Below are positions 33,375 through 42,268 of a stretch of 64,000 nt of DNA, in pieces (positions within the stretch are counted from its first letter, which is position 1; each line of letters begins with the position of its first letter). The stretch is from Pedobacter alluvionis. Lineage in GTDB: Bacteria > Bacteroidota > Bacteroidia > Sphingobacteriales > Sphingobacteriaceae. The stretch spans positions 248,001 to 312,000 of the forward strand of contig NZ_RCCK01000011.1 of NCBI RefSeq assembly GCF_003664035.1, given 5' to 3'. Both the position numbers and the translations under genes were made by a program. The notes below the pieces were generated by a model, which was given only the letters and a program-made list of their open reading frames with translations, searched no databases and was not told where the DNA came from.

Positions 33375-34592
33375 ATGAGCAAACAAGTATCAACAGGTGC
33401 AGCAGATAAGAGGGTAATCTGGCCATTACAATCTCTTAATTTTTTCATGGCTGATCTCCAGGCTGGAATCGGGCCATTTTTAGGAATATTTCTTTTAGCG
33501 CATGGCTGGAAAAGCGGATTGATTGGTTCAGTTATGACCATTGGAGGAGTGGCTGGAATGATTATGACTATTCCGGCGGGTGCACTAATCGATGCCACCA
33601 AAAGGAAGCGGTTTTATGTGGTTATCTCAGCCATCTTCACCATATTGGCCTCGGCGATAATCTTATTCACCCAGGAGTTTTGGCTGGTTAGCATTTCGCA
33701 GGTGGCAACAGCTATTGCCGGATCGGCTATTGGTCCGGCTATAATCGGAATCACGCTGGGCATAATGAAGCAAAAAGGCTTTAACAAGCAAAACGGGTAT
33801 AACCAGGCATTTAATCATGCAGGCAATGTGGTCGGTTCTGCGCTTTCTGGTTACCTGGGTTATAAATTCGGCATAACTGCAATATTTCTTCTGGCTGCTT
33901 TTTTTGGCGTACTGTCTATTATTTCAGTGTTATTGATTCCTGCCAAATCCATTGATGATCATGTAGCAAGAGGCATGAAAGAGGGAGATAAAAATGAGAA
34001 GGCGAGTGGATTTAAAGTATTATTTCAGTGCAAATCATTATTAGTCCTTGCAGGCGCATTAGCATTTTTTCATTTGGGGAACGGCGCTATGCTGCCACTT
34101 TATGGTCTCGCCGCTGCCGCTAATGGGCATGGTAATGCTTCTATGTTTGTGGCTATGACGATTATTATCGCGCAACTGGTTATGATCGGTACCTCGTTAC
34201 TAGCCATAAAGATGGCAGATAAAAAAGGCTACTGGCTGGTGTTATTCATCTCTTTCCTGTCTTTACCTATCCGTGGTTTATTTGCCGCTTATATGCACAG
34301 TCATGTAGGAATCTATCCTGTACAAATTTTAGACGGAATTGGAGCCGGCCTGCAAAGTGTTGCCGTTCCCGGATTGGTTGCTCATATATTGAATGGCACG
34401 GGGCGTGTAAATATTGGACAGGGCGCAGTGATGACCATACAGGGATTAGGTGCTTCATTTAGCCCGGCAATTGGAGGCTGGATAGCACAGGGAATAGGTT
34501 ATAATACTACCTTTATCATCCTTGGTGCGTTTGCCAATGGTTCCATTCTATTGTGGATCATATTTGCAAAAACAATTAAGGATGCCTGCTAA
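33375..34592 (+). CDS. MFS transporter
   Basis: 405 residues, about 12 membrane helices with a central cytoplasmic loop (about 195-215, rich in Lys/Glu). The first loop carries GALIDATKRKR, the MFS motif-A position (GxxxDRxGR-like), and the second half has a degenerate copy (KMADKKGYW). Substrate cannot be deduced; two close candidates are sugar/drug efflux families. It is 163 bases after the kinase gene and 128 before an ArsB-like gene, all on one strand, so possibly controlled by the adjacent two-component system. Confidence 0.85.
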   Translation: MSKQVSTGAADKRVIWPLQSLNFFMADLQAGIGPFLGIFLLAHGWKSGLIGSVMTIGGVAGMIMTIPAGALIDATKRKRFYVVISAIFTILASAIILFTQEFWLVSISQVATAIAGSAIGPAIIGITLGIMKQKGFNKQNGYNQAFNHAGNVVGSALSGYLGYKFGITAIFLLAAFFGVLSIISVLLIPAKSIDDHVARGMKEGDKNEKASGFKVLFQCKSLLVLAGALAFFHLGNGAMLPLYGLAAAANGHGNASMFVAMTIIIAQLVMIGTSLLAIKMADKKGYWLVLFISFLSLPIRGLFAAYMHSHVGIYPVQILDGIGAGLQSVAVPGLVAHILNGTGRVNIGQGAVMTIQGLGASFSPAIGGWIAQGIGYNTTFIILGAFANGSILLWIIFAKTIKDAC

Positions 34593-34720
34593 CCCATATT
34601 AATTCTCACTAGATAGCGAATAATAAATAACCCGGCACCTGGCCAAAAAATGGAATCATGAATACACAGCTTGACCCTAACTGCAATGCAAAAACCAATA
34701 TCTTAGCGCTATAAAAAAAT

Positions 34721-35965
34721 ATGACTAACATCCTAATCTGGATCATTTCCTTCCTGGCAATAGCAGGTGTGATCATCAGGCCTTTTAAAGTTACAGAAGC
34801 AGTATACGCCATAAGTGGCGCTGCCTTATTATTATTATTTCAGCTGATTACCCCTTCTGATGCCTTTTATGGGGTAGCAAAAGGTTTAGATGTTTATTTA
34901 TTCCTGACGGGCATGATGTTGCTGGCAGAAACAGCCCGGGAGGAAAAACTGTTCGATTGGCTGGCTGCCCATGCCACATTAAGGGCCAGGGGATCTTCTG
35001 GAAAGTTGTTTTTGCTGATTTATCTTGTTGGTGTTATTGTAACCACATTTCTTTCCAATGATGCCACAGCTGTTGTACTAACGCCAGCTGTGGCCGCTGC
35101 AGTTAAAGCAGCTAAAGTAGAAAAACCACTGCCGTATTTATTGATCTGTGCTTTTATTGCTAATGCAGCTTCTTTTATGCTGCCCATTTCAAATCCTGCA
35201 AATCTGGTCATTTATGGCAAACAGATGCCATCCTTAATGCATTGGCTAAGTTTGTTCCTGATCCCCTCTATATGCGCCATTACCGTTACCTATTTTATGC
35301 TCCGATTCTCTCAGCGCGACTGTTTTAAACAGAAAATCAGAATTGATATTAGCCTGCCTCAACTAAGCCCTGGTGGTAAAACGGCTTTAATTGGAATCTG
35401 TGGAACTGCTGCTGTTTTGCTGGCTGCTTCTGCCTGGAACATTCAACTTGGATTGCCTACATTAATCACCGGCATCACCACCAGCGCAATTGTATTGGCC
35501 AGAGCAAGAAAAAACCCGGTCAATGTTATTAAGGGGATATCCTGGGCAGTACTTCCGTTGGTAGCAGGTTTATTTGTTGTAGTAGAAGCGTTAAATAAAA
35601 CCGGGATGACCCAACATTTAAGTGCAATGTTAAATGATGCGATAGCACGATCTGAGACGGCAGCTGTGTGGCTTAGTGGTACTGTGACCGCTGTAGCCTG
35701 CAATTTAATGAATAATTTGCCGGCCGGTTTAATAGCAGGAAATGTGCTGCAAAGTACACATACACCAGATATGGTTAAAAGCGCGGTGCTGATTGGCATA
35801 GACCTCGGCCCCAACCTCTCCATAACAGGTTCACTAGCTACTATATTATGGCTGGTGGCTTTAAGACGGGAGGGGCAAGAAGTAAGTGCCTGGACATTTT
35901 TAAAATTAGGAAGCGTAATTATGACTGCAGCCTTGATAGTTGCTATACTATCCTTATGGATTTGA
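34721..35965 (+). CDS. ArsB/NhaD-type (IT superfamily) membrane transporter
   Basis: 414 residues, 10-12 membrane helices. Family signatures: TTFLSNDATAVVLTPAV, LPISNPANLVIYGKQMP, CNLMNNLPAGLIAG and GIDLGPNLSITGSLATILWL, which match the arsenite permease (ArsB) group, especially the NDA and NLGPN loops. No arsR, arsC or arsA gene is adjacent, so an arsenite role is only a family-based guess; other members move Na+/H+, citrate or sulfate. It converges with the TlpA-like gene at 36095. Confidence 0.75.
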   Translation: MTNILIWIISFLAIAGVIIRPFKVTEAVYAISGAALLLLFQLITPSDAFYGVAKGLDVYLFLTGMMLLAETAREEKLFDWLAAHATLRARGSSGKLFLLIYLVGVIVTTFLSNDATAVVLTPAVAAAVKAAKVEKPLPYLLICAFIANAASFMLPISNPANLVIYGKQMPSLMHWLSLFLIPSICAITVTYFMLRFSQRDCFKQKIRIDISLPQLSPGGKTALIGICGTAAVLLAASAWNIQLGLPTLITGITTSAIVLARARKNPVNVIKGISWAVLPLVAGLFVVVEALNKTGMTQHLSAMLNDAIARSETAAVWLSGTVTAVACNLMNNLPAGLIAGNVLQSTHTPDMVKSAVLIGIDLGPNLSITGSLATILWLVALRREGQEVSAWTFLKLGSVIMTAALIVAILSLWI

Positions 35966-36032
35966 TCTGTTAGGTATTTGCCACTATATGACTTTAATCC
36001 TATAGTCAATTGATATGCCCAAAACAAACGAT

Positions 36033-36067
36033 ACAAAAAATGCAGGCGACATCCATCAACCTGCATT
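36033..36067 (-). terminator. Intrinsic terminator of the SusCD/thioredoxin/protease operon
   Basis: On the minus strand AATGCAGG and CCTGCATT pair around a 13-base loop and run into a T-tract (plus-strand A residues 36035-36040). It lies 27 bases after the final stop at 36095. Confidence 0.75.
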
Positions 36068-36094
36068 AGTCATCATTAACTAAAAAAACTTGTA

Positions 36095-37243
36095 CTACTT
36101 AGACTTATTTTCATAAATCTCTTTTATTTTCGCTTCCAGTACAGGGCCGCGAAGATCTTTGGCAATAATTTTTCCTTTTGGATCGATTAAAAAATTCATA
36201 GGGATAGCTTTAACATCATATTTAGCCGCCGCATCGTTTTCCCAGCCTTTTAAATCTCCAACCTGTTTCCAGGTCAGTTTATCATCAGCGATGGCTTTAA
36301 GCCATTTTGCTTTATCAGCAGCCTTATCCATTGATACGCCTAAAATTTCAAATCCTTTTGATTTATATTGTTCGTAAATCTTAACAAGATTTGGATTTTC
36401 TCTCCGGCATGGTGCACACCATGATGCCCAGAAGTCGACCAGCACATATTTTCCTTTATAATCAGAAAGTTTAACCATTTTACCGTCTACATCGGGCTGG
36501 GTAAAATCTTGCGCGTCTACGCCTTCCTGTGTTTTTTTAAAGTGAGCAATACGCTCAGCAACTTGCTTTCCAAAAAAAGAAGACTTCAGTTCCGGAGAAA
36601 TATTGGCAAAGATTTTCTCCATCTCTATGGCATCGAAACCCGGACCTAAGGTTGAATTAAGCGCCATCAAAGCCATATACTTATTAGGATTTTGCTTCAC
36701 ATAATTAATTTTGGCATCAAAAATCTCTTTCTCTATCACTTTTGCTCTTTTTTCCAGGTCCATGATATAGGTTTTATCCTGTTTTTTAGCTTCTGGTTGA
36801 TCAGCAAATTCTTTATCAAGAGCTTTCAGTTTCCCATAAATAGGGCCTAAAAAGGCATCCACTCTGTTGCTTTCATCAGTTAAAGTAGAACCTTTGATTG
36901 TAGCGGTTTTAATGGAATCTTTTCCGGTAATGGTGATATTCTCGTTTCCTAGAATGATTGCCATGCCATCAATTTTAATGCGTCGTCCGGGTGTATCGAT
37001 GGATTTGTCGTGTTTCAAACGAAGCGTAGCCTCCATTGGTGATGGAACTGAACCTTTAAATGTGAAAGCTCCGTTAACCAGTTCTACTGAATCAAGTTTT
37101 TCCTTCCCTTCCAGTTTAGTTAAGAGAAAGGCTTTTGCTGGTTTGCCCAGTTTGCCGATCTGGCCTTTGATCACATAGCCTGTTTGTGCAGAGGCAACTA
37201 AAGCACTGATCACTAATGTTGCTGCCAATAATGTTTTTTTCAT
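36095..37243 (-). CDS. TlpA-like thioredoxin with DUF4369 domain
   Basis: 382 residues: signal peptide (MKKTLLAATLVISALVASAQ), a beta-rich DUF4369-type domain (about 22-125), a helical linker (130-235), and a thioredoxin-fold TlpA/ResA-like domain with WCAPC (C276, C279) in VLVDFWASWCAPCRRENP and the cis-Pro in VKAIPMNFLID. Such proteins reduce or exchange disulfides in the periplasm or outer envelope. It is the last gene of the SusCD operon, after the protease, 10 bases downstream. Confidence 0.9.
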   Translation of the reverse strand: MKKTLLAATLVISALVASAQTGYVIKGQIGKLGKPAKAFLLTKLEGKEKLDSVELVNGAFTFKGSVPSPMEATLRLKHDKSIDTPGRRIKIDGMAIILGNENITITGKDSIKTATIKGSTLTDESNRVDAFLGPIYGKLKALDKEFADQPEAKKQDKTYIMDLEKRAKVIEKEIFDAKINYVKQNPNKYMALMALNSTLGPGFDAIEMEKIFANISPELKSSFFGKQVAERIAHFKKTQEGVDAQDFTQPDVDGKMVKLSDYKGKYVLVDFWASWCAPCRRENPNLVKIYEQYKSKGFEILGVSMDKAADKAKWLKAIADDKLTWKQVGDLKGWENDAAAKYDVKAIPMNFLIDPKGKIIAKDLRGPVLEAKIKEIYENKSK

Positions 37244-37253
37244 GGTTTATAGA

Positions 37254-38885
37254 TTATTTTTTCGTGATTTTGGATGGAGCGGTTGTATTTTTAGAAGGTT
37301 TAGCTTCCAGGAACTGGTTATAAATCTTTTGGTTATTTAGGATATCTAATGCTGTACTAAAAGCCGTACTCGCTGCATTTCGAACGCGAAGTGCATAGCC
37401 TTTACCTAAGTAGAGCATATCGGCCATTTCTGCCTTTAATTCTACAGCAATGGTTTTTCTCGCTACCTTATCCTTTACCGGTGGCAGTTTAAGTCCCTGC
37501 TTAATCGCGCTGGTCATGATCTGATCAATCATTTGCTCATCTATGCTAAAGGAATGATCAAAAGCATCAAAGTCAGCATATTTGTCTGTTAAGCTTTTTC
37601 GGTTTTGTTGTACATAATTGAAAGCCGCCTGGGTTACACGCCCACTGTTCATCAATTTATTTAACCATGCGCTGTAAATTGCCGTATCAATTGGTATGAA
37701 CTTATCTGGCATAATCCCGCCACCGCCATAAACCGTTCTTTTATTCAGGAGGGTTGTGTGTTTTAAAGAATCCGGAAAGTTCACATGTCCTCCTTCTGTA
37801 AGTTCACCAGAAGCCATGCGCCGGTTAAAATCTTCAAAGTAATCCGTTTTACCTTTTGCATAGGGTTTTTGAATCGATCTGCCAGATGGCGTGTAGTAGC
37901 GTGCTGCTGTCAATTTGATTACTGAACCATCGCTCAATTCAAGACCTTTTTGCATGATGCCTTTACCAAAGCTTCTTCTGCCAATGACCACTGCCCTATC
38001 CCAATCCTGTAGAGCACCTGTTAATATTTCGCTTGATGAAGCAGTTGACTCATCGATCAACACCACTAAATCGCCTGTCATAAACTGGCCAAAACCACCA
38101 GTCATATAATTATCTTTTACACCGGAGTTGGTTACTGAATAGAAAACCAGTTTCTCCTTCGGAAGGAATTCATCAGCTACGCCGATAGCAGCTTCAACAA
38201 GTCCGCCGCCATTGGATTGTAAATCCAGGATTAATTTAGTCATGCCCAAAGCTTTTAACTTCTTCAGTGCTGCATCCATTTCCCTTCTGGTTGACTGGCT
38301 GAAAATAGCTAACGAAATGTAGCCTACATTTTTGCTTACCATGTAACTGGTATTGATGGAGAGATCAGCGATCAGTTCCCTCATCACATTAAATTCGAGC
38401 GGTGCGGTTTGCAACTTGCGCATAATGCCTAACTTAACAGCCTTCCCTTTTTCGCCCCGCAGTAGTCGCATCACATCCTGGTTTTTTAAACCTTTACCAA
38501 AAATAGATGCTCCATCAACCGTACTAATCCGGTCGCCTACCTGCAAACCTGCCCTTGCTGCCGGCCCGTCAGGATTGATACCCGTTATAAAGGTACTGTC
38601 AGCCACCATTGCAAATGAGATACCGATGCCTGCAAAACTGCCGGTCATTTGCTCATTCATGGCTTCGATTTCTTCGCGGCTAATATAACTGGAATGCGGA
38701 TCAAGGCTGCTTAACATCGCTTTAATGGCCGCATCAACAACCTGCTCATCATTTACGGGATCTACATAATTATCCTGAATAAGTTTAAGTGCATCCTGCA
38801 ATTTAATTTTCGGATTCATTTGCGCGTGGGCACTATAGCTAATCAATAGCACAAGTATGCTCCATAATATTTTCGCTCTCTTCAT
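37254..38885 (-). CDS. S41-family C-terminal-processing protease
   Basis: 543 residues: signal peptide (ILWSILVLLISYSAHAQ), PDZ domain (about 78-160, GSFAGIGISF and GPAARAGLQVGDRI), and S41 protease domain with the Ser-Lys dyad S283 (ESTASSSEILTGAL) and K308 (GRRSFGKGIMQ), spaced 25 residues as in Tsp/CtpA. Periplasmic; such proteases cut exposed C-termini of envelope proteins. Five bases separate it from the upstream TlpA-like gene. Why an S41 protease belongs to a SusCD operon is not obvious; processing of an imported peptide is possible. Confidence 0.92.
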   Translation of the reverse strand: MKRAKILWSILVLLISYSAHAQMNPKIKLQDALKLIQDNYVDPVNDEQVVDAAIKAMLSSLDPHSSYISREEIEAMNEQMTGSFAGIGISFAMVADSTFITGINPDGPAARAGLQVGDRISTVDGASIFGKGLKNQDVMRLLRGEKGKAVKLGIMRKLQTAPLEFNVMRELIADLSINTSYMVSKNVGYISLAIFSQSTRREMDAALKKLKALGMTKLILDLQSNGGGLVEAAIGVADEFLPKEKLVFYSVTNSGVKDNYMTGGFGQFMTGDLVVLIDESTASSSEILTGALQDWDRAVVIGRRSFGKGIMQKGLELSDGSVIKLTAARYYTPSGRSIQKPYAKGKTDYFEDFNRRMASGELTEGGHVNFPDSLKHTTLLNKRTVYGGGGIMPDKFIPIDTAIYSAWLNKLMNSGRVTQAAFNYVQQNRKSLTDKYADFDAFDHSFSIDEQMIDQIMTSAIKQGLKLPPVKDKVARKTIAVELKAEMADMLYLGKGYALRVRNAASTAFSTALDILNNQKIYNQFLEAKPSKNTTAPSKITKK

Positions 38886-38889
38886 TTTA

Positions 38890-40881
38890 TTATTTCTCTG
38901 CTCTTAATATTTCTATAGCCATTGATAACTCATCTCTTAACTGGCTCGGACTACCTGAATAACCCTCTGAACTGTATCGAACAACGCCATTTTTGATAAT
39001 GATTTTACGTGGAATCGCCGATGACTTAAACAATGGTGTCAGGCTTCTAAAAACCTGATCCTGCTCTCCTTTTGGCCCCACAGCATCATGTAAAAGATTA
39101 AAACGGTAATGATTATCCAGTACATACTTCACGGATTTTGTTTTGTAATCGCCAAACTGCATGGTACCAATCATATATACGGCAACCTTCGGATCTTTAG
39201 CATACTGGTCAACCAGAAGTTGCATACCCGGGAAAGCCTCAATGCATGGTCTGCACCATGTTGCCCAGAAGTCGATCACCACAATCTGGTCTGCCCAATC
39301 TTTAGAATTAACCATTTTACCGTCGGCATTTTCTAAACTAAATGGCGTAAGCGGGTAGTTAACCATATTCGCCATTACATGCGTCCTCATTTCATTTTTC
39401 TTGTCTGATGGGGTTAAACCAGCAAGGTACTGTTCATAACCCTCTTCCTTACCGCCATGTTCGCTTTTATAGAGTTCCTTAAGTTTGGTAAACATAACCG
39501 GCGTTACTGCATTAGCGGCAACACTAGATTCCAGTAGTGGTTTAATTGCTTTGGTATCGTTCAATTTTTCCAAAACATTAACATGCATTTCATTTAAGTC
39601 AGCATTTCCGAAAGCTCCTTTTTTCGATAAATATTTGAAATACTGGTTTGCCCCGGCATAGTCACCCTCCGAATTTGCAAGGGAGATGTGCGTAAAAAGG
39701 CGATCATCCGTCTGATTATCTGCATTTTGCTGAGCCTTTTCTGCATCGTTATCAAAATCGGCTAAATAGGATTTATCCTTTTGTCTTTCCAGCAGGTAGG
39801 GGATAATTATCTGGCTATCTTTATAAAGTAATTTCCGATCGCTTTTTCCCGCCATTTGATTTCGCGTTATATTCCAGCGGTAGATTTCGTTGGCAGTTTT
39901 AAAATCAATATCCTTAAAGAGTCCTAAAAATTTTTCATTTTGCCCGTCTTCAAAGTATTGTGTTGCCAAATTTCTGTATATTGTATAGTAAACAAATGCC
40001 TGATTGTTCGATGATTTCTTCCATTCCAAATATGGAAAGGCCTTGATAAATTCTTCGGCACCTGTTTCGAAATCCTTTCCGTATTTTCCCTCCGTATATT
40101 TTCTGAAAGCTAAAAACCTGGCTGTGCTGCTTTTAGGATAATCTTTGAAAATAATTGATTCTACTGTAGCCGAACCACTTTTATTTTTTAACTTTTCGTA
40201 ATAGCGTTGTGCCTGCGCCAAAAACTGCTCGTTAAGATTTCCATTTTTCAGCTCGCTTTTTAACAGATTATCAGCCATTGCGCTGAACTCAGAAGCAGGC
40301 ATGGTGAGCTGCTTAAGGTCAAGATAATTGAACAAAAGTGTTCTTGGTATACGCTTAGAAAGCTTTTCTTCCTTTTGAAGCAAAGAATCAATCATCTTTT
40401 GAGCCTTGGAAGGACTAACAAAGCTGTTCATTGTCCAATCGCCGGTTGCACCTGCCTTGAAACTGGCCTCTACCAGGTAGCTACCCGAAACTATTTTCCC
40501 CTTAGCATCCACAACCTGGTGGTAATAACCTTTGCCATTTTGATTGTCAAGCGCTTCAGGATTCTGAAGGTCATCACCCTGATAAAATTTTAAAGCAATT
40601 AATACGGCATTTTCCGGAAGTTGATAACTCCCGTTCCATACGTCGTTCTTTTTCTCTAACTGAACCGGGACAGTATTCCATTTGCTACCGCTGTATACTG
40701 CCGCGAGTGCTTTAGGCCCGTCACTAAATTCGAGATCGCCACCTTTCGGCTGGTATTGAAAGCTGATTTTCTGGTTTTGCTTTAGTATTTCGGGCTGCCA
40801 GGTTACCGTTTGTGCAGCTAACTGCTGCCCGAAAAACGGGCAAAGCAGTAGCATACATTTTCTAAAAAAATGTTTTTTCAT
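38890..40881 (-). CDS. Large TlpA-like thioredoxin protein
   Basis: 663 residues, unusually long. Signal peptide (CMLLLCPFFGQQLAAQ), a beta-sandwich domain (about 25-150), a long helical repeat-like region (160-500) without recognised motifs, and a C-terminal thioredoxin fold with CRPC (C543, C546) in VVIDFWATWCRPCIEAFPG and a proline-bearing SSAIPRKIII loop. Envelope-located disulfide exchange is likely; the large N-terminal region would choose the partner. It follows susD by 11 bases. Confidence 0.88.
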   Translation of the reverse strand: MKKHFFRKCMLLLCPFFGQQLAAQTVTWQPEILKQNQKISFQYQPKGGDLEFSDGPKALAAVYSGSKWNTVPVQLEKKNDVWNGSYQLPENAVLIALKFYQGDDLQNPEALDNQNGKGYYHQVVDAKGKIVSGSYLVEASFKAGATGDWTMNSFVSPSKAQKMIDSLLQKEEKLSKRIPRTLLFNYLDLKQLTMPASEFSAMADNLLKSELKNGNLNEQFLAQAQRYYEKLKNKSGSATVESIIFKDYPKSSTARFLAFRKYTEGKYGKDFETGAEEFIKAFPYLEWKKSSNNQAFVYYTIYRNLATQYFEDGQNEKFLGLFKDIDFKTANEIYRWNITRNQMAGKSDRKLLYKDSQIIIPYLLERQKDKSYLADFDNDAEKAQQNADNQTDDRLFTHISLANSEGDYAGANQYFKYLSKKGAFGNADLNEMHVNVLEKLNDTKAIKPLLESSVAANAVTPVMFTKLKELYKSEHGGKEEGYEQYLAGLTPSDKKNEMRTHVMANMVNYPLTPFSLENADGKMVNSKDWADQIVVIDFWATWCRPCIEAFPGMQLLVDQYAKDPKVAVYMIGTMQFGDYKTKSVKYVLDNHYRFNLLHDAVGPKGEQDQVFRSLTPLFKSSAIPRKIIIKNGVVRYSSEGYSGSPSQLRDELSMAIEILRAEK

Positions 40882-40892
40882 GGATTTATTTT

Positions 40893-42263
40893 CTATCTAG
40901 GATTTTGTTGCAATTCGGGGTTCAGAAGAATGTATTTATCTCCGATAGGATATAAGTAAAGGTTACTGTTGGGTTGTAAAGTATAATTAACACCTTTGAA
41001 ACTGCGATTTTTTGTTACGGCGAAATCATTGTCAAGATTCAAACGTTTCTGGTCAAACCAGCGCATACCTGTTCCAAAAAACTCTCTTCTTTTCTCTTCA
41101 ACAACTATGCGAAGTGCATCACTCGCATTTGCTGCAGTTAACGGAACATAATTGGCAGTTGTAAATCGTTTGATCCTTAGATTGTTTACGATTTGCATTG
41201 CATCGTCAGTTTTTCCGCCCCTGGCCAGACACTCTGCTTTAATCAGCATCATCTCAGGCACAGTCGGGCCATTGTTAATTACAAATTCATTAATCAGGTA
41301 TTTGGTGGATGCCCTTCCGGTGAAAGAAGCGCTAAACTGGTTGCCGAACTTGCTTCTAACATCTGAAAACAACTTATAACGCAGGTCTGTTGTTCCTAAT
41401 GAAGTCAGTAAATCACTACTTAGGGAAGTAGCGGTATAGACCACGCCTGAAATTTTGGAAAATAGGATCTCAGGGTTTAACAATCTTACCGGAATGGTTC
41501 CGGGTGCATTTTCGTAGGTTTTCAAGTCGAGCAAGCCACTTTGCAAAGTCAGGGCGCTATCTGCATACAATGCTGCATTGTTAAAATCGCGCATGTTTAG
41601 ATACGTTTTGGCAAATATAGCATAGCTTGATACTTTTGCCGGGCGTACATTATACTCCGCAACCGAAGGCAAACGACTTATGGAAGTCCTCAAATCATTT
41701 AATATTTGCTTATAAACATCGGCGACAGGGGCTCTGTTGAGTTTCGTGTATAAATTTGGTGTCGTAAGCAGCGGAACGCCTAAGTCAGTTGATGCGGTGG
41801 CCGCGTTATACTGCTTGCCGTACGTATTCACCAATACCAGATAGGCATAAGCCCGGTGTACCAGGGCCTCTGCATAAATCCGCTGCTTTTCTGCCTCCGT
41901 TCCATCCTGCGATGTTAAAACACCATCTAATACCTGGTTGCATACATAAATGGTTCTATACTGCTTATCCCAATCGGCATCGCTTTGGCTTTCGGAGGTA
42001 TATTTAGGTGCCCAGGTGTATACATTGCCTAAAATGTCCCCAAGCGAATTCTGCCTTGTTGCATCCGTGATGTCTATGTCATCCCCTGATAGAATTTGAT
42101 AAGAATAAGTTCCTTCCAGAACACCATTATTGTTCATGGTACTCCTGAAATCGGAGGTATATTTCAATGTTCTGATTGAAAGCTGATCAATCTCCACATA
42201 TTTTCTGCAGCTTGCCAAAGTAATTGCTAAGGCAAACAATATAATTGAATATCTATTTTTCAT
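40893..42263 (-). CDS. SusD/RagB-family lipoprotein (thioredoxin/protease locus)
   Basis: 456 residues, short for SusD. Lipobox cysteine 19 (ITLASCRKYVE). The helical core shows EALVHRAYAYLVLVNTYGKQY and the C-terminus VVEEKRREFFGTGMRWFDQKRLN then YLYPIGDKYILLNPELQQNPR, which is the canonical SusD ending. It lies five bases from susC. Ligand unknown; operon content suggests a peptide or Cys-containing compound, inferred. Confidence 0.92.
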   Translation of the reverse strand: MKNRYSIILFALAITLASCRKYVEIDQLSIRTLKYTSDFRSTMNNNGVLEGTYSYQILSGDDIDITDATRQNSLGDILGNVYTWAPKYTSESQSDADWDKQYRTIYVCNQVLDGVLTSQDGTEAEKQRIYAEALVHRAYAYLVLVNTYGKQYNAATASTDLGVPLLTTPNLYTKLNRAPVADVYKQILNDLRTSISRLPSVAEYNVRPAKVSSYAIFAKTYLNMRDFNNAALYADSALTLQSGLLDLKTYENAPGTIPVRLLNPEILFSKISGVVYTATSLSSDLLTSLGTTDLRYKLFSDVRSKFGNQFSASFTGRASTKYLINEFVINNGPTVPEMMLIKAECLARGGKTDDAMQIVNNLRIKRFTTANYVPLTAANASDALRIVVEEKRREFFGTGMRWFDQKRLNLDNDFAVTKNRSFKGVNYTLQPNSNLYLYPIGDKYILLNPELQQNPR

Positions 42264-42268
42264 GTTGA

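Noticed and set aside
34721..35965. Arsenic-resistance operon
   Set aside because: Only the ArsB-like permease is present; no arsR, arsC, arsA or ACR3 neighbours.
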